DNA from: CAYNNQ01 sp964398785
Lineage (GTDB): Bacteria; Desulfobacterota; Desulfovibrionia; Desulfovibrionales; Desulfonatronovibrionaceae
Direction: 5' to 3'
DNA length: 64,000 nucleotides
NCBI GenBank assembly: GCA_964398785.1
Contig: CAYNNQ010000007.1
Span: 24,209 to 88,208 of the forward strand
This document shows, piece after piece, positions 27,421-36,652 of this stretch. How positions within the stretch are numbered: the stretch's first letter is position 1; each line of letters begins with the position of its first letter. Made by a program: the position numbers and the translations under genes. Below the pieces are notes generated by a model. That model was not told the origin of the DNA. It worked only from the letters and a program-made list of their open reading frames with translations, and made no database searches.

Positions 27421-28458
27421 TCAGTCCAATCTATCTGCTATTTTCGCATAGACTATTTCCGGAGATATGTACTCCATGCAGGCATATGCATGGGGGCACT
27501 TTATTCTTCCGTGTAAAGTACACGGGCTACACGAAAGACCCTGATGGATGACCGCATCTTTCTCGCCGCTGGGATAAAAACCCCACTCCTTGCTGGTGGG
27601 GCCGAAAAGGGCAGTTACAGGGATTCCCAAAGCTGTTCCCAAATGCATGGGGCCGGAGTCCGAGGTTGTCAGGTGACTGCTTAGGGCTATAAGGGCACAA
27701 GTCTCCCTAAGGGTGGTTGTATTGGTCAAATCATGGGGATGGCCAGGGGCAAGTGGGTGATTGTCCTGTCCCACAATCAACCAGGGAAGATTGTTTTTTT
27801 CCAGGATTTGCAAGAATTGATTCCATTTTTGGCGGGACCAAGTTTTAGCCGGATGCGTGGCATAGGGATGGATACACACAAAGGGTTTTCGCCCCAGGAC
27901 ATCCTCTTGCCTTTTCCGGGCCTTTTGCAGTTCGTTTTCCTTTAAAAATATGCAAGGTCTTAATTCCCCCTCCGGAGGAGGATCTGCCAGGGCCGAGAAA
28001 TAGCGTTGCGGTACATTTGTGGAACGGAGGGCCTTGCCGGATATGGGGTCCTTAAAGACTTTATATAATCGGCGCCGAAGATTCATCTTGGGATAAGAAA
28101 AGCAGGGGGCGGGCCAGGTCCTTTTTAGTATCCAGGAGCGCAGGGTCCCGTGCAGGTCCAGAAGGTGGTATCCTTCAAATTCCGAGGCCAGTTCTTTGCA
28201 AACATTTCTCCAGGGCCGGTTTCTTAAATCTTTTTTGCAAATCCCTTTTATTGTTTTTATATGTGGATTGTTTTCCAAAAGTGGGGCAAATTCGTGTCTG
28301 GTGACCACGCTTATGTCCAGCCCGGCATTGTGTAAGTATTTGAGCACTCCCGTGGCCAGAACCACATCGCCCAGGGAACTCATCCGGAAGGCCAACAGCT
28401 TTTCCGGGTAAGGGGAGTGGTCTTTTTTTGCCTTTAATATGGTTCTTGCTGGGGACAT
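27421..28458 (-). CDS. Glycosyltransferase family 9 (ADP-heptose:LPS heptosyltransferase type)
   Basis: A 345-residue GT9 protein. The N-terminal half has LLAFRMSSLGDVVLATGVLKYL near 21-42, the heptosyltransferase acceptor signature; the C-terminal half has FVCIHPYATHPAKTWSRQKW near 194 and TTSDSGPMHLGTALGIPVTALFG near 268, which bind the ADP-sugar. It probably transfers heptose in the LPS inner core. It begins one base after the stop of the upstream GT4 gene, in one operon with gmhB. Confidence 0.88.
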   Translation of the reverse strand: MSPARTILKAKKDHSPYPEKLLAFRMSSLGDVVLATGVLKYLHNAGLDISVVTRHEFAPLLENNPHIKTIKGICKKDLRNRPWRNVCKELASEFEGYHLLDLHGTLRSWILKRTWPAPCFSYPKMNLRRRLYKVFKDPISGKALRSTNVPQRYFSALADPPPEGELRPCIFLKENELQKARKRQEDVLGRKPFVCIHPYATHPAKTWSRQKWNQFLQILEKNNLPWLIVGQDNHPLAPGHPHDLTNTTTLRETCALIALSSHLTTSDSGPMHLGTALGIPVTALFGPTSKEWGFYPSGEKDAVIHQGLSCSPCTLHGRIKCPHAYACMEYISPEIVYAKIADRLD

Positions 28459-28459
28459 T

Positions 28460-29584
28460 TTATGCTAGTTCCCGGTATATGCCCATGAGTTGTTTTGCGG
28501 TTTTTTCCGGACGGAAATCTTCCGCGTGTTCTCGGCCCGCCTGTATCATCTTGCTTTGAAGATGCATGTCGGACAGGATTTCTTTTATGGCCTGGGCCAT
28601 TTCTTCCGGGGAAAAGGGGTCTATGTACCAGGCTCCTTCCCCTCCGGCCTCACGGAGACAAGAATTGTTTGAAGTTATCACCGGTGTTTCGCTGCATAGC
28701 GCCTCCAGTACCGGGATCCCGAAGCCTTCATAGAGTGAGGGATAGATAAATATGCGTGCTCCCCGGTACAGGGCGGGCAAATCCGCGGTGCTTACCCGGG
28801 GTAAATGATATATCCGCTCCTTTACGCCGTTTTTTTCCGCAAAGGACATCAAGTCGCGCACGTATTTGGGGTTACCCTGGCCCACGAGAACCAGCGGCGG
28901 GATTTCCGTCCGCCCTAGGTTGCACAGGGCGCGAATGAGGTTCTGGGTATTTTTTCGCGGGGCCAGGGCGCCTACATATAGGAGATAGTCTTCGGGAAGA
29001 GCATAATCCATGCGGGTCTGTATTGTTTTTTCCCGGGAGTGTTTCTGGAAAAAAATGGGATTGCAGGATTGGTAGGCTATACGGATTTTGTTTTCCGGGA
29101 TGTTAAAGATCTGCAGCAAATCATTTCGCGTGCTTTGGCTTATGGCGATTACCAGGTCCGCAGCCGCACAACTGGCCTTGTATTTCAGTCGATAAATCCG
29201 CGCGTCCGTGCGGGTGTACAGACCTGGCATGCGCAGAAAGATGAGATCGTGTATGGTGACTATGCTCCGGCAGGAGGCATTTTGAATGCCCAGAGGCAGC
29301 TCATGTGAGAGCCCATGAAAAATATCCAGGTTGTCCTTTTTGATTATTTTTGTGAGCAACAGGGATCTCCACAGGGCGGAGCCCAGTCTTCCCGGTCTGT
29401 GGCGGGGAGTACGTACCGTTGTTGTTGCGGCTGGAAGGCCCACCCCATAATCGGTTCGCGGAGAATAAAGAAAAAACCGGTTTTCAGGGAAGAATGTTTC
29501 CAGGGAATCCACTGTATTCCGAGCGTAGTTTCCCAGTCCGGTCCTATTGAGGAAGTATCTTTTGGCGTCAAATCCTATGCGCAT
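28460..29584 (-). CDS. Glycosyltransferase family 4
   Basis: A 374-residue GT-B enzyme. The N-terminal part starts MRIGFDAKRYFLNRTGLGNYARN, has the HGLSHELPL acceptor loop near 96, and the C-terminal part has YLLYVGALAPRKNTQNLIRA near 203 and IYPSLYEGFGIPVLEALCSETPVI near 290, the E-x7-E sugar-nucleotide signature. It resembles mannosyl- or rhamnosyl-type GT4 enzymes, but the sugar cannot be named. It lies between gmhB and the GT9 gene with 1-base gaps. Confidence 0.88.
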   Translation of the reverse strand: MRIGFDAKRYFLNRTGLGNYARNTVDSLETFFPENRFFLYSPRTDYGVGLPAATTTVRTPRHRPGRLGSALWRSLLLTKIIKKDNLDIFHGLSHELPLGIQNASCRSIVTIHDLIFLRMPGLYTRTDARIYRLKYKASCAAADLVIAISQSTRNDLLQIFNIPENKIRIAYQSCNPIFFQKHSREKTIQTRMDYALPEDYLLYVGALAPRKNTQNLIRALCNLGRTEIPPLVLVGQGNPKYVRDLMSFAEKNGVKERIYHLPRVSTADLPALYRGARIFIYPSLYEGFGIPVLEALCSETPVITSNNSCLREAGGEGAWYIDPFSPEEMAQAIKEILSDMHLQSKMIQAGREHAEDFRPEKTAKQLMGIYRELA

Positions 29585-29585
29585 G

Positions 29586-30185
29586 TCAGTATCCGAAATT
29601 TTCCCCTTGCAGGGCCGTAAAGGCCGCGTATAGATCAGAGGCTAGGATGTCCGGTATTTCCGGGGAAGAACCGCGGATTTCTTCCCAGCCCCAGCGGGGG
29701 GCTTTAAGTCCCAAATGGGCAGCGTGGTTTTGTCCCTTTCCGGTTAAAACCAGTATGCATTTACCCAACCCGCAATTGCGGGCAAAAGCAATATCACTGC
29801 CTTTGTCCCCGATCATCGCGCTTTCTTGTGCCCCGAGAGCGAACTCCAGACTCAGTTCTTTCCACAGGCCGGTGCCCGGCTTGCGGCAGTTACATCTGTC
29901 TGCCGGGGAATGCGGGCAGAAAACACTTTTTGTTATCCAAGCACCTTTTTTTTGCAGAAGGATATCTAATTTTTTCCGAACCGCTAAGTAATCCTCCCTT
30001 TGAAAATATCCGCGCCCAATACCGCTCTGGTTGGTAACCACAAAAAGAGAAAATCCCGAGGAATTCATTGCGGAAAGGGCCTTTCCGGCTCGGGGCAAAA
30101 GACGTACTTCACGGGGGTCATGCAGGTAATGGCGGTCTTCTATAATAGTCCCGTCCCGGTCCAGAAGGATGTTTTTGATGGCCAT
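29586..30185 (-). CDS. gmhB: D-glycero-manno-heptose 1,7-bisphosphate 7-phosphatase
   Basis: A 199-residue HAD-family phosphatase. Asp9 and Asp11 are in LLDRDGTI, VVTNQSGIGRG is near 50, the zinc loop CPHSPADRCNCRKP is near 89-102, and MIGDKGSDI is near 124. The Cx...CNC zinc loop is diagnostic for the GmhB/HisB-N type. It removes the C7 phosphate on the route to ADP-heptose. It is the first gene of the minus-strand LPS operon. A hisB phosphatase role is unlikely because a separate hisB dehydratase gene is at 41955 and the genes here are for glycans. Confidence 0.88.
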   Translation of the reverse strand: MAIKNILLDRDGTIIEDRHYLHDPREVRLLPRAGKALSAMNSSGFSLFVVTNQSGIGRGYFQREDYLAVRKKLDILLQKKGAWITKSVFCPHSPADRCNCRKPGTGLWKELSLEFALGAQESAMIGDKGSDIAFARNCGLGKCILVLTGKGQNHAAHLGLKAPRWGWEEIRGSSPEIPDILASDLYAAFTALQGENFGY

Positions 30186-30705
30186 GATGCGTTTTTAATC
30201 AGTTTTTGGGGAGTTTTTAGCTTTCGTCCAGATGCGGTTAAGGTTCCGTCCCCTGCTGTTGGTGTTGGGGCCTTTCGACATTGCCTTTGACCCTCCAAGT
30301 ATTACCCGGAGTACAATCGGGCGGTAGCTGCTATTTTCTTGGTTTCCTTGTCCGGCAAGTTAATCGGGAGACAATATCTATCCAAATAGACCGAAGAGCC
30401 GGACTCTAAGAGATATCCTTACCCCGCACTGGTTATCTGATAATTTGCAATTGTCAATTTTTGACTATTCCTGGGTCTTAGTCGAATATTTACGAAAACT
30501 CTGGCAGTTAAACCAAAAAACATTTCCGGATGGAAACGCGTTAAAAGCATCCCAAAAGACCAGGCGGAGAAAATATAAAAAGTCCACACGCTGTGCCGGG
30601 GGACAAAATGGATGGGTGAAGAAAAATCATGATCAACCTCAAGTAACCCGGGATCAGGGAAGTTTTTGTTGCGCCGGGGCATGTGATTTGCTATTTTGCC
30701 TTATT
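30186..30705. repeat. 520-base gap with fragments of types B and C
   Basis: From about 30474 to 30531 there is a reversed left end of type B (CGAATATTTACG ... GGCAGTTAAAC ... CATTTCCGGATGGAAAC), joined directly to a type C right arm at 30532-30600 (CGTTAAAAGCATCC, AAAATATAAAAAGTCC, ACACGCTGTG). The junction is nearly the same as at 48211-48220. Nothing is recognised at 30186-30470, where the promoter of gmhB should lie. Confidence 0.6.
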
Positions 30706-31746
30706 ATGTGGGAGTTGATTCTTGCTATGCTTTTGGCTACCGGCGTATCCGCATTTTGCTCGGTAGCTGAAGCGGTTATTTATTCCGTTTCCTGGGCTTT
30801 TATCGAAGGTCTTAAAAAAAAGAACAAACGGAGTGGAAATCTCCTCTCCGCTCTTCGAAACAAGGTGGATGAGCCGATAACCGCGGTTTTGACCTTAAAC
30901 ACCGTGGCCCACACAGTCGGAGCGGCAATAGCCGGGGCGGCCGCGGCTAAGCTGTGGGGGGACGAGAATCTTATATACTTTTCTGTTTTCTTTACATTGG
31001 TCATTTTGGTCTTTTCCGAAATCCTGCCCAAGACAGTCGGTGTTGTCTATTGCCGAAATCTAGCCCCCTTTTTTGCCGGCCCCTTGAGCTTGTTGGTACG
31101 GATATTCCGGCCGGTTATTTTAGTTTGCCGGATACTGGTACGTTTTTTGGAGAAAAAGAATGCCGGTCCTCAGGCTTCGGAAGAGGATCTTTTGGCCACT
31201 ATAAGCCTTTCCCGAAAGGCAGGGGCCATTAAATCGGACGAAGAGATTTCCCTGCTAAATATCCTTATGCTGGACAAGAAAATTGTCCGGGATATTATGA
31301 CCCCAAGAATGGTGATTTTTTCTTTACCGGCGCGGTATACAGTGGCGGAGGCTAAGGAGGCCAAGCATATATGGTCGCACAGCCGAATTCCGGTTTATGA
31401 AAACGAGGACAGCGAAGAGATTGTGGGAATGGTCTACCGGCGGGAAGTCCTGGAGACTCTGGCCAATGGCTGGGAGGAAGTTACTCTGGAGGATTTAATG
31501 AAGCCGGTACAGTTCGTCCTGGACACCCTTAATCTGGATAAGCTTTTGGTGCAGTTTTTGGAAACCAGGATGCACCTTTTTGTGGTGTTGGATGAATACG
31601 GAGGCGTAGCCGGAGTGGTCACCTTGGAGGACGTCCTGGAAGAAATACTGGGGAAGGAAATTGTGGACGAGACAGATGAAGTGGCGGACATGCGAAGTCT
31701 GGCCCGCAAGAGGCGCAAAGAACTTTTTCAGGATAAACAGGGATAA
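30706..31746 (+). CDS. CNNM/CorC-type membrane protein with CBS pair
   Basis: A 346-residue protein with a DUF21 (CNNM) membrane domain of three or four helices in residues 1-145, then two CBS domains: IMTPRMVIFSLPARYTV near 192 and DLMKPVQFVLDTLNLD near 257, with the closing VVLDEYGGVAGVVTLEDVLEEILG near 285. Such proteins are linked to magnesium or cobalt homeostasis. The C-terminal CorC_HlyC domain of many relatives is missing; the chain ends in a basic tail. The start at 30706 lacks a good ribosome site, and a TTG at 30691 is an alternative. A second, membrane-free relative is encoded at 53206. Confidence 0.85.
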   Translation: MWELILAMLLATGVSAFCSVAEAVIYSVSWAFIEGLKKKNKRSGNLLSALRNKVDEPITAVLTLNTVAHTVGAAIAGAAAAKLWGDENLIYFSVFFTLVILVFSEILPKTVGVVYCRNLAPFFAGPLSLLVRIFRPVILVCRILVRFLEKKNAGPQASEEDLLATISLSRKAGAIKSDEEISLLNILMLDKKIVRDIMTPRMVIFSLPARYTVAEAKEAKHIWSHSRIPVYENEDSEEIVGMVYRREVLETLANGWEEVTLEDLMKPVQFVLDTLNLDKLLVQFLETRMHLFVVLDEYGGVAGVVTLEDVLEEILGKEIVDETDEVADMRSLARKRRKELFQDKQG

Positions 31747-31870
31747 TGTGGAATTTTAGTTTCGGTCGAGGTGTTGCTTCCCTTGACAGCATGTCTATTA
31801 TAACTGAAAAAGGCTCTTCTTTGAAGAACCCCATTTATTTCCTTTATGTAAGGTTTCTTTAAATATTTAG

Positions 31871-31916
31871 ATTTATAAGTAGGTGGAGCGAATAAAGTTT
31901 TGGGCTACTTATAAAT
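31871..31916. promoter_or_regulatory. 12-bp perfect inverted repeat before ccmE
   Basis: ATTTATAAGTAG (31871-31882) and CTACTTATAAAT (31905-31916) pair perfectly across 22 bases. It lies 125 bases after the CNNM gene and 110 before ccmE, and a T-rich run follows 4 bases later. It could be a terminator for the upstream gene or an operator; a weak -35/-10 pair (TTGTCG, TAATAT, 17 apart) starts at 31917. Confidence 0.45.
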
Positions 31917-32025
31917 TGTCGATTTTTTTCTTTATTAGTAATATTTGTTTTTTGGGCACAAGGGCCGGATATTTGGATGTTAAAAGTATTTGATCCTTGG
32001 GCCAAGGACTACACGGAGTAAACAG

Positions 32026-32439
32026 ATGTCCCCAAAAAAACAGCAGAAATGGATATACGTTCTGGCTTTTGTTTTGATAGTCGGGGGTGCGGGTTTTTTG
32101 TTCTACACCGGTCTTTCCCGGGACAGCGTTTATTTTTTAAATGTCTCGGAAGCATTGGCCATGTCTCCTGCGGAAATAGGCCAGGCCCGTCTTTTTGGAA
32201 AGGTTTCCCCGAAAAAGATCAACCGTAATGGGGATTCCCTCGGGGTCAGTTTTAATCTACTGGACAAAAAGGATTCCTCCAAGTCTATAAGGGTGCATTA
32301 CTCGGGTGCGGTCCCGGATACTTTCGATCCGGGAGTGCAGGTTATAGTCGAAGGGGCCTTTCGTTCCGGGGACTATTTTTTTCAGGCCCAAAAATTAATG
32401 ACCAAATGTCCTTCCAAGTACGAAAAGAAGGACTCTTAA
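32026..32439 (+). CDS. ccmE: Cytochrome c maturation heme chaperone CcmE, CxxxY type
   Basis: A 137-residue protein: one membrane anchor at about 10-30, then a periplasmic OB-fold with LFGKVSPKKINRNGDSLGVSF. It carries heme from CcmC to CcmF. The covalent heme residue in most bacteria is the His of HxxxY; here it is Cys128 in CPSKY (128-132), the variant reported for Desulfovibrio and some archaea. The start ATG at 32026 follows GGAG. It is the first gene of the ccmEFABCD cluster. There is no gene here for CcmH or CcmG, which fits the reduced system described for the CxxxY type. Confidence 0.93.
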   Translation: MSPKKQQKWIYVLAFVLIVGGAGFLFYTGLSRDSVYFLNVSEALAMSPAEIGQARLFGKVSPKKINRNGDSLGVSFNLLDKKDSSKSIRVHYSGAVPDTFDPGVQVIVEGAFRSGDYFFQAQKLMTKCPSKYEKKDS

Positions 32440-32544
32440 CGCGAGAAGTATAGGTCCTTTTACACAGGATGGGGACGCTCATCCTGTTTTTTTATACCTC
32501 GGGCTCCGGAATTCGCCCGAGTCCAACCAATAAAGGTGTCCAGC

Positions 32545-34449
32545 ATGCATTATACCGCTTTTATCGCCTTGCTTCTGTCCATGTTGATCCTTGTCTGCGG
32601 CGTGGGATATGGCCTTTTCCGATTAACAAGCAGCGAGTCCTCCCCCGCCAAAACAGTTCAGGCATTGCCCTGGGCACAGTTGGTGGTTTTTCTTTTAGTG
32701 AGCCTGAGCTCCTTGATCCTCCTATGGGCTCTTGGAGTACGGGATTTTTCTTTTGCCTATGTCCGGGACTACACGGACGGTTTTTTGCCTATGTTTTATG
32801 CATTGACCGCTTTCTGGGCAGGCCAGGACGGTTCTTTCTTGTTTTGGCTTTGGGTGCTTTCCCTGCTGGGAGTGATCCTTCCTTTTACTTCTGCTTACAA
32901 ATCCCTCCCGGATAGAGGGAAGGTATTTTTCTGGGCCTTTTATTTCCTGATTCAGCTTTTTTTCCTGGTGATACTTACCGGTCCCTGTAATCCTTTTATG
33001 CGCCTTGAACCAGCTCCGGCACAGGGGAACGGACTCAACCCCTTGTTGCAGAATCCGGGAATGATCTTCCATCCCCCGCTATTGTTTATCGGATACGCCG
33101 GATTTGCCATCCCCTGCGGTCTATCCTTTGCCTATTGGTTGCAGGGAGAGGAATTTACCTGGATGAAAAATACTCGCAACTGGCTATTGTTCGCATGGAT
33201 AAGCTTGACTGCGGGTATAATACTCGGGGCCTGGTGGTCGTATATGGAACTCGGCTGGGGCGGATACTGGGCTTGGGACCCGGTGGAAAACGCTTCTTTG
33301 ATTCCCTGGTTAACAGCTACCGCCTTCATGCATATGGCCATAATCGGCCGCAAACGGAGGGCTCTACCCCGTTTCAACTTGTTTCTCATGGCATTGACTT
33401 TAGTGGCCTGTTTTTTCGGCACTTTTCTGACTCGGAGCAGCATAATAGATTCTTTGCATGCCTTTGGGGACAAGGGAGTTGGAGTGCCCTTGCTTTGGCT
33501 TATGTTTTTTCTTCTGGCTTTTGCCCTGTTTTTGGTTTTTTCCGGTCGAGGGGGGCAAAGATCAGTTGGAGGTATATTCAGTCGTCAGGGTATCATGCTG
33601 ATCGCCTCCTGGGTATTTTTGCTCCTGGGGATCATAGTGACCTTGGGGACCTTGTGGCCAGTGATTTCCGCACCATTTTCCGCTAACACGGTTGGTATGG
33701 ATGCCGGTTTTTATAACCGCGTCTGTGCCCCCCTGTTTGTCGTGATCAGTGTTTTGTTTTTCTTTTGTCCATGGATAAAATGGAAACATCAAGGTGTGGA
33801 TAACCGGTTGGGCCTTACTTTATCCTTGATTATCTTTTTTCTGGGAATGGGTGTGTGCCTTGTCTGGGGCATGCGGGACTTTTGGCCCATTGTGGGAGGA
33901 GGTGCGGCCACTGCCGGCCTGTTCACCATAATATTTTTGTTTATTCAGAATAAATGGATGCGCAAAAGCAGGATGCAGTGGGGAATCTACGGCATCCACC
34001 TGGGAATTGCCCTCATGGTGCTTGGAGTTGCCTTTTCCGGTCCTTACAGCCAAAAGAGAGAAGTAATTCTTTCCCCGGACAAAGAAGTGAGCATAGGAGG
34101 ATACGAGTTTACCTATCAGGACTTTGAACAAAAGCGCACTCCGGCCATGAGTGTCTTTCAAACCAATATCCTGGTAACCGAGAACGGCAAGGAGCTGGGT
34201 GTTTTAAAACCGCAAAAAAGGGTCTACCGCAATTTTGAGAAACCTTTTGCCGAAGTCTCCGTGCTTCCTTCCTTGGGCAATGAATTGTACTCCACGTTAC
34301 TTGGCTTTACCGAAGACCGGGTGGCTAGCGTCAAGCTGAGCATAAATCCATTGGTCAATTGGGTGTGGATCGGGGGGACCTTAGCGTGCCTTTTTGCCCT
34401 GTTTGCCATGGACAGAAGGTCCTTGCGGGGAAGGGAAACAGATGGGTAG
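32545..34449 (+). CDS. ccmF: Cytochrome c heme lyase subunit CcmF
   Basis: A 634-residue polytopic membrane protein. The WWD heme-handling domain is evident (WGGYWAWDPVENASL, about residues 237-251), with conserved histidines in NPGMIFHPPLL near 171-181 and TAFMHM near 257. CcmF joins heme from CcmE to apocytochrome c in the periplasm. ATG 32545 is preferred to GTG 32536 because AAAGG lies 9 bases upstream. It follows ccmE and ends 3 bases before ccmA. Confidence 0.94.
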   Translation: MHYTAFIALLLSMLILVCGVGYGLFRLTSSESSPAKTVQALPWAQLVVFLLVSLSSLILLWALGVRDFSFAYVRDYTDGFLPMFYALTAFWAGQDGSFLFWLWVLSLLGVILPFTSAYKSLPDRGKVFFWAFYFLIQLFFLVILTGPCNPFMRLEPAPAQGNGLNPLLQNPGMIFHPPLLFIGYAGFAIPCGLSFAYWLQGEEFTWMKNTRNWLLFAWISLTAGIILGAWWSYMELGWGGYWAWDPVENASLIPWLTATAFMHMAIIGRKRRALPRFNLFLMALTLVACFFGTFLTRSSIIDSLHAFGDKGVGVPLLWLMFFLLAFALFLVFSGRGGQRSVGGIFSRQGIMLIASWVFLLLGIIVTLGTLWPVISAPFSANTVGMDAGFYNRVCAPLFVVISVLFFFCPWIKWKHQGVDNRLGLTLSLIIFFLGMGVCLVWGMRDFWPIVGGGAATAGLFTIIFLFIQNKWMRKSRMQWGIYGIHLGIALMVLGVAFSGPYSQKREVILSPDKEVSIGGYEFTYQDFEQKRTPAMSVFQTNILVTENGKELGVLKPQKRVYRNFEKPFAEVSVLPSLGNELYSTLLGFTEDRVASVKLSINPLVNWVWIGGTLACLFALFAMDRRSLRGRETDG

Positions 34450-34452
34450 CCC

Positions 34453-35112
34453 ATGCCGGATTCAACATTGCTTTCCTTTAGTAAAGTAACATACAGATAT
34501 GGACGGAAATCCGTTTTAAAAGATATAGATTTCAGGCTCAATCCAAAGGAGGTGGTTTTGCTGGTGGGCCCCAACGCAGCCGGTAAATCCACTCTTTTAA
34601 AAGTTGCCTGCGGACTGCTCCGCCCCTCATCCGGAGAAACCCATTTTGCCAGAAACGCGCGTATCGGATACTTGGCGCATGAGTCTTTTATATACCCCGG
34701 TCTTAGTGCTTTGGAAAATCTGAAGTTCTGGTCCGCATTTTACGGGGATAGATGTCCGGAAAAGGAAATCTTGCATGCACTTAAACGGGTGGGCCTGGAA
34801 CGATCGGCCCGGGAAAACGCCGGGAGTTTTTCCCGCGGTATGGCTCAGAGACTGAGCCTGGCCCGGCTGCTCCTTACTTCTCCTTCGATCATTCTCTTGG
34901 ATGAACCGGACAGCGGTCTGGATAACTCCTCCATGCAGGTGCTCGTCAGGGAAATAGGTCATGCCCGGCAACAGGGAGCGGGAATTATCTGGGTAAGCCA
35001 CGATTTGAACCGGGACAGGGATAAAGCGGATAAGATACTGGAGCTTCAAGGGGGAGAGCAGTCTTTTTGGGGGGAAGCCAAGGAATTACCCGGAGCGAGC
35101 TTGCATGCTTAA
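34453..35112 (+). CDS. ccmA: Heme ABC exporter ATP-binding protein CcmA
   Basis: A 219-residue ABC ATPase. Walker A is GPNAAGKST (about 38-46), the signature is SFSRGMAQRLSLARLLL near 128 and Walker B is IILLDEPDSGLD near 151. With CcmB and CcmC it powers release of holo-CcmE. It overlaps ccmB by 8 bases. Confidence 0.93.
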   Translation: MPDSTLLSFSKVTYRYGRKSVLKDIDFRLNPKEVVLLVGPNAAGKSTLLKVACGLLRPSSGETHFARNARIGYLAHESFIYPGLSALENLKFWSAFYGDRCPEKEILHALKRVGLERSARENAGSFSRGMAQRLSLARLLLTSPSIILLDEPDSGLDNSSMQVLVREIGHARQQGAGIIWVSHDLNRDRDKADKILELQGGEQSFWGEAKELPGASLHA

Positions 35113-35779
35113 ACGCTGTCTTTTTTTGGCCCGTAAAGATATCCGGCTGGTTTTAAACGGAGGCGGAGGGCCGGTACAGGCAGTTTTGCTGGGGCTTTTG
35201 CTGGTTTTTATGTTCAGCTTGGCCTCTCCTGTGGGTACAGAGGTCACATCCCGGGCAGCGGCTACTGTATTTTGGCTGGCCAGTGCATTTTCTCTTATTT
35301 TGATATTCAATAATTTATATGCCGTGGAAGAGGAGAATCGAGCCCGCATCGGTCTGGTACTGGCTGCGGAACCCGTCCAGGGCATTTATCTGGGAAAGGT
35401 GGCCGCCGGGTTTTTCCTGCTTTTTATTACCCAGCTCTTTTTCTTTCCCGCTATTTTGGTCTTCCTGGGCCAAAAGGCCGGGGGAAATCCCTTGCTGGCT
35501 TTGTTAGCCGTTTTGGGAGTGGACTGTGGGCTGGTGTGCATAGGCGGACTGCTGGGTGCTTCTGCTCAAGGCACTGGGGTGCGCGATTCCCTCTTGAGTA
35601 TAATGATTTTCCCCTTGCTTATGCCGGTTTTGCTTGCGGGGATAAGGTTGATTGCCTATTTTTTGGCTTCCGTGCCTTATGAACAAGCCGGGAGCTGGTT
35701 TGCAGTGATCCTCGCCTTTGACGCGGTATTTGCGGGGGCGGCTTTGATACTTTTCCCCCTTTTGTACACCGGGGATTAG
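35105..35779 (+). CDS. ccmB: Heme exporter protein CcmB
   Basis: A 224-residue membrane protein with about six hydrophobic helices. FLARKDIRLVLNGGGGPVQAVLLGLLLVFMFSLA is split over residues about 6-38, and EEENRARIGLVLAAEPVQGIYLGK near 78-101 is the CcmB-type cytoplasmic loop. It is the membrane partner of CcmA. The start lies inside the end of ccmA. Confidence 0.92.
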   Translation: MLKRCLFLARKDIRLVLNGGGGPVQAVLLGLLLVFMFSLASPVGTEVTSRAAATVFWLASAFSLILIFNNLYAVEEENRARIGLVLAAEPVQGIYLGKVAAGFFLLFITQLFFFPAILVFLGQKAGGNPLLALLAVLGVDCGLVCIGGLLGASAQGTGVRDSLLSIMIFPLLMPVLLAGIRLIAYFLASVPYEQAGSWFAVILAFDAVFAGAALILFPLLYTGD

Positions 35780-35856
35780 GATGTGCATGAATAGTAATCA
35801 AAAAGGTGACAATATTGCTAAGGCCAAGTGGAACATATTAAAACAAATGGGAAAAG

Positions 35857-36519
35857 ATGAGTCCTTTGATTAAAGCGGCCAGTGTGGCTGCTGGAATTGC
35901 CCTGGCGATTTCCCAGTATTTTATTTGGGAATATGCCCCAACAGAGACGACAATGGGCGAAGTGCAGCGGATATTTTATTTCCATCTGCCTTTTGCTTGG
36001 TGGGCCCTTGTTTGCTTTTTTCTTGTTTTTGTCGGCAGTCTGGGGGTGTTGTTCGGGAAAAAAGAATTTTGGGATCACCTGGCCGGAGCTTCCGGAGAGG
36101 TTGGGGTCTTATTGGTCACCCTGGCCCTTGTCACCGGATCGGTTTGGGCCAAGGCGGCCTGGAATACATGGTGGACGTGGGATCCCCGTTTGAGTACAGC
36201 CCTTATTATGTGGTTTGTCTATTCGGCTTACTTGGTCCTGCGTTCCGGGGGCACTGAATCTCCCAAATTACAGCGTGTAAGCGCAGTATTGGGAGTGATC
36301 GCATTTTTGGACGTGCCGCTGGTCTTTTTTTCCGCCCGCCTGTGGAGAAGCATCCATCCGGCTGTGTTTGCTTCTTCGGGAGGGGGGTTGGATCCAAAAA
36401 TGTGGCATACAGTAATGGTAAGTGTCTTGGCCTGGGGAATAGTGGCTTTTGTCTTTGTCTGCCTGCGTACCAAGCAGTTTTGCGCAGCGAAACGTTTAAT
36501 TGTCCTTACCAAATGGTAG
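35857..36519 (+). CDS. ccmC: Heme transporter CcmC
   Basis: A 220-residue protein with six membrane helices. It has the WWD motif (WNTWWTWDPRLST at about 106-118) and conserved histidines in YFHLPFAWW near 42 and SIHPAVF near 168. CcmC loads heme on CcmE. A 77-base gap separates it from ccmB; a GGGAAAAG site precedes ATG 35857. Confidence 0.93.
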   Translation: MSPLIKAASVAAGIALAISQYFIWEYAPTETTMGEVQRIFYFHLPFAWWALVCFFLVFVGSLGVLFGKKEFWDHLAGASGEVGVLLVTLALVTGSVWAKAAWNTWWTWDPRLSTALIMWFVYSAYLVLRSGGTESPKLQRVSAVLGVIAFLDVPLVFFSARLWRSIHPAVFASSGGGLDPKMWHTVMVSVLAWGIVAFVFVCLRTKQFCAAKRLIVLTKW

Positions 36520-36523
36520 AGTT

Positions 36524-36652
36524 ATGAGTTATCTTTTGTTAGCAAACGTGGTTATATGGATTGCTATAAGCGGATATGTCTTTTTTCTGGCGGGAAAACA
36601 AACCCGGTTGGAAAAAAGGATTGAACATCTGGAGTTTTTAAATGAACAATGA
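36524..36652 (+). CDS. ccmD: CcmD-like small membrane protein
   Basis: A 42-residue protein with one membrane helix (about residues 3-24, MSYLLLANVVIWIAISGY) and a basic then acidic amphipathic tail (KQTRLEKRIEHLE). Size, topology and place right after ccmC match CcmD, which helps release heme-loaded CcmE from CcmABC. It starts 4 bases after the ccmC stop and overlaps the next gene by 11 bases. Sequence conservation in CcmD is low, so context is the main evidence. Confidence 0.8.
   Translation: MSYLLLANVVIWIAISGYVFFLAGKQTRLEKRIEHLEFLNEQ

Noticed and set aside
35787..35875. A 28-codon frame between ccmB and ccmC
   Set aside because: It overlaps the ccmC start, has no ribosome site and no membrane helix as expected for a ccm component; the better CcmD is at 36524.
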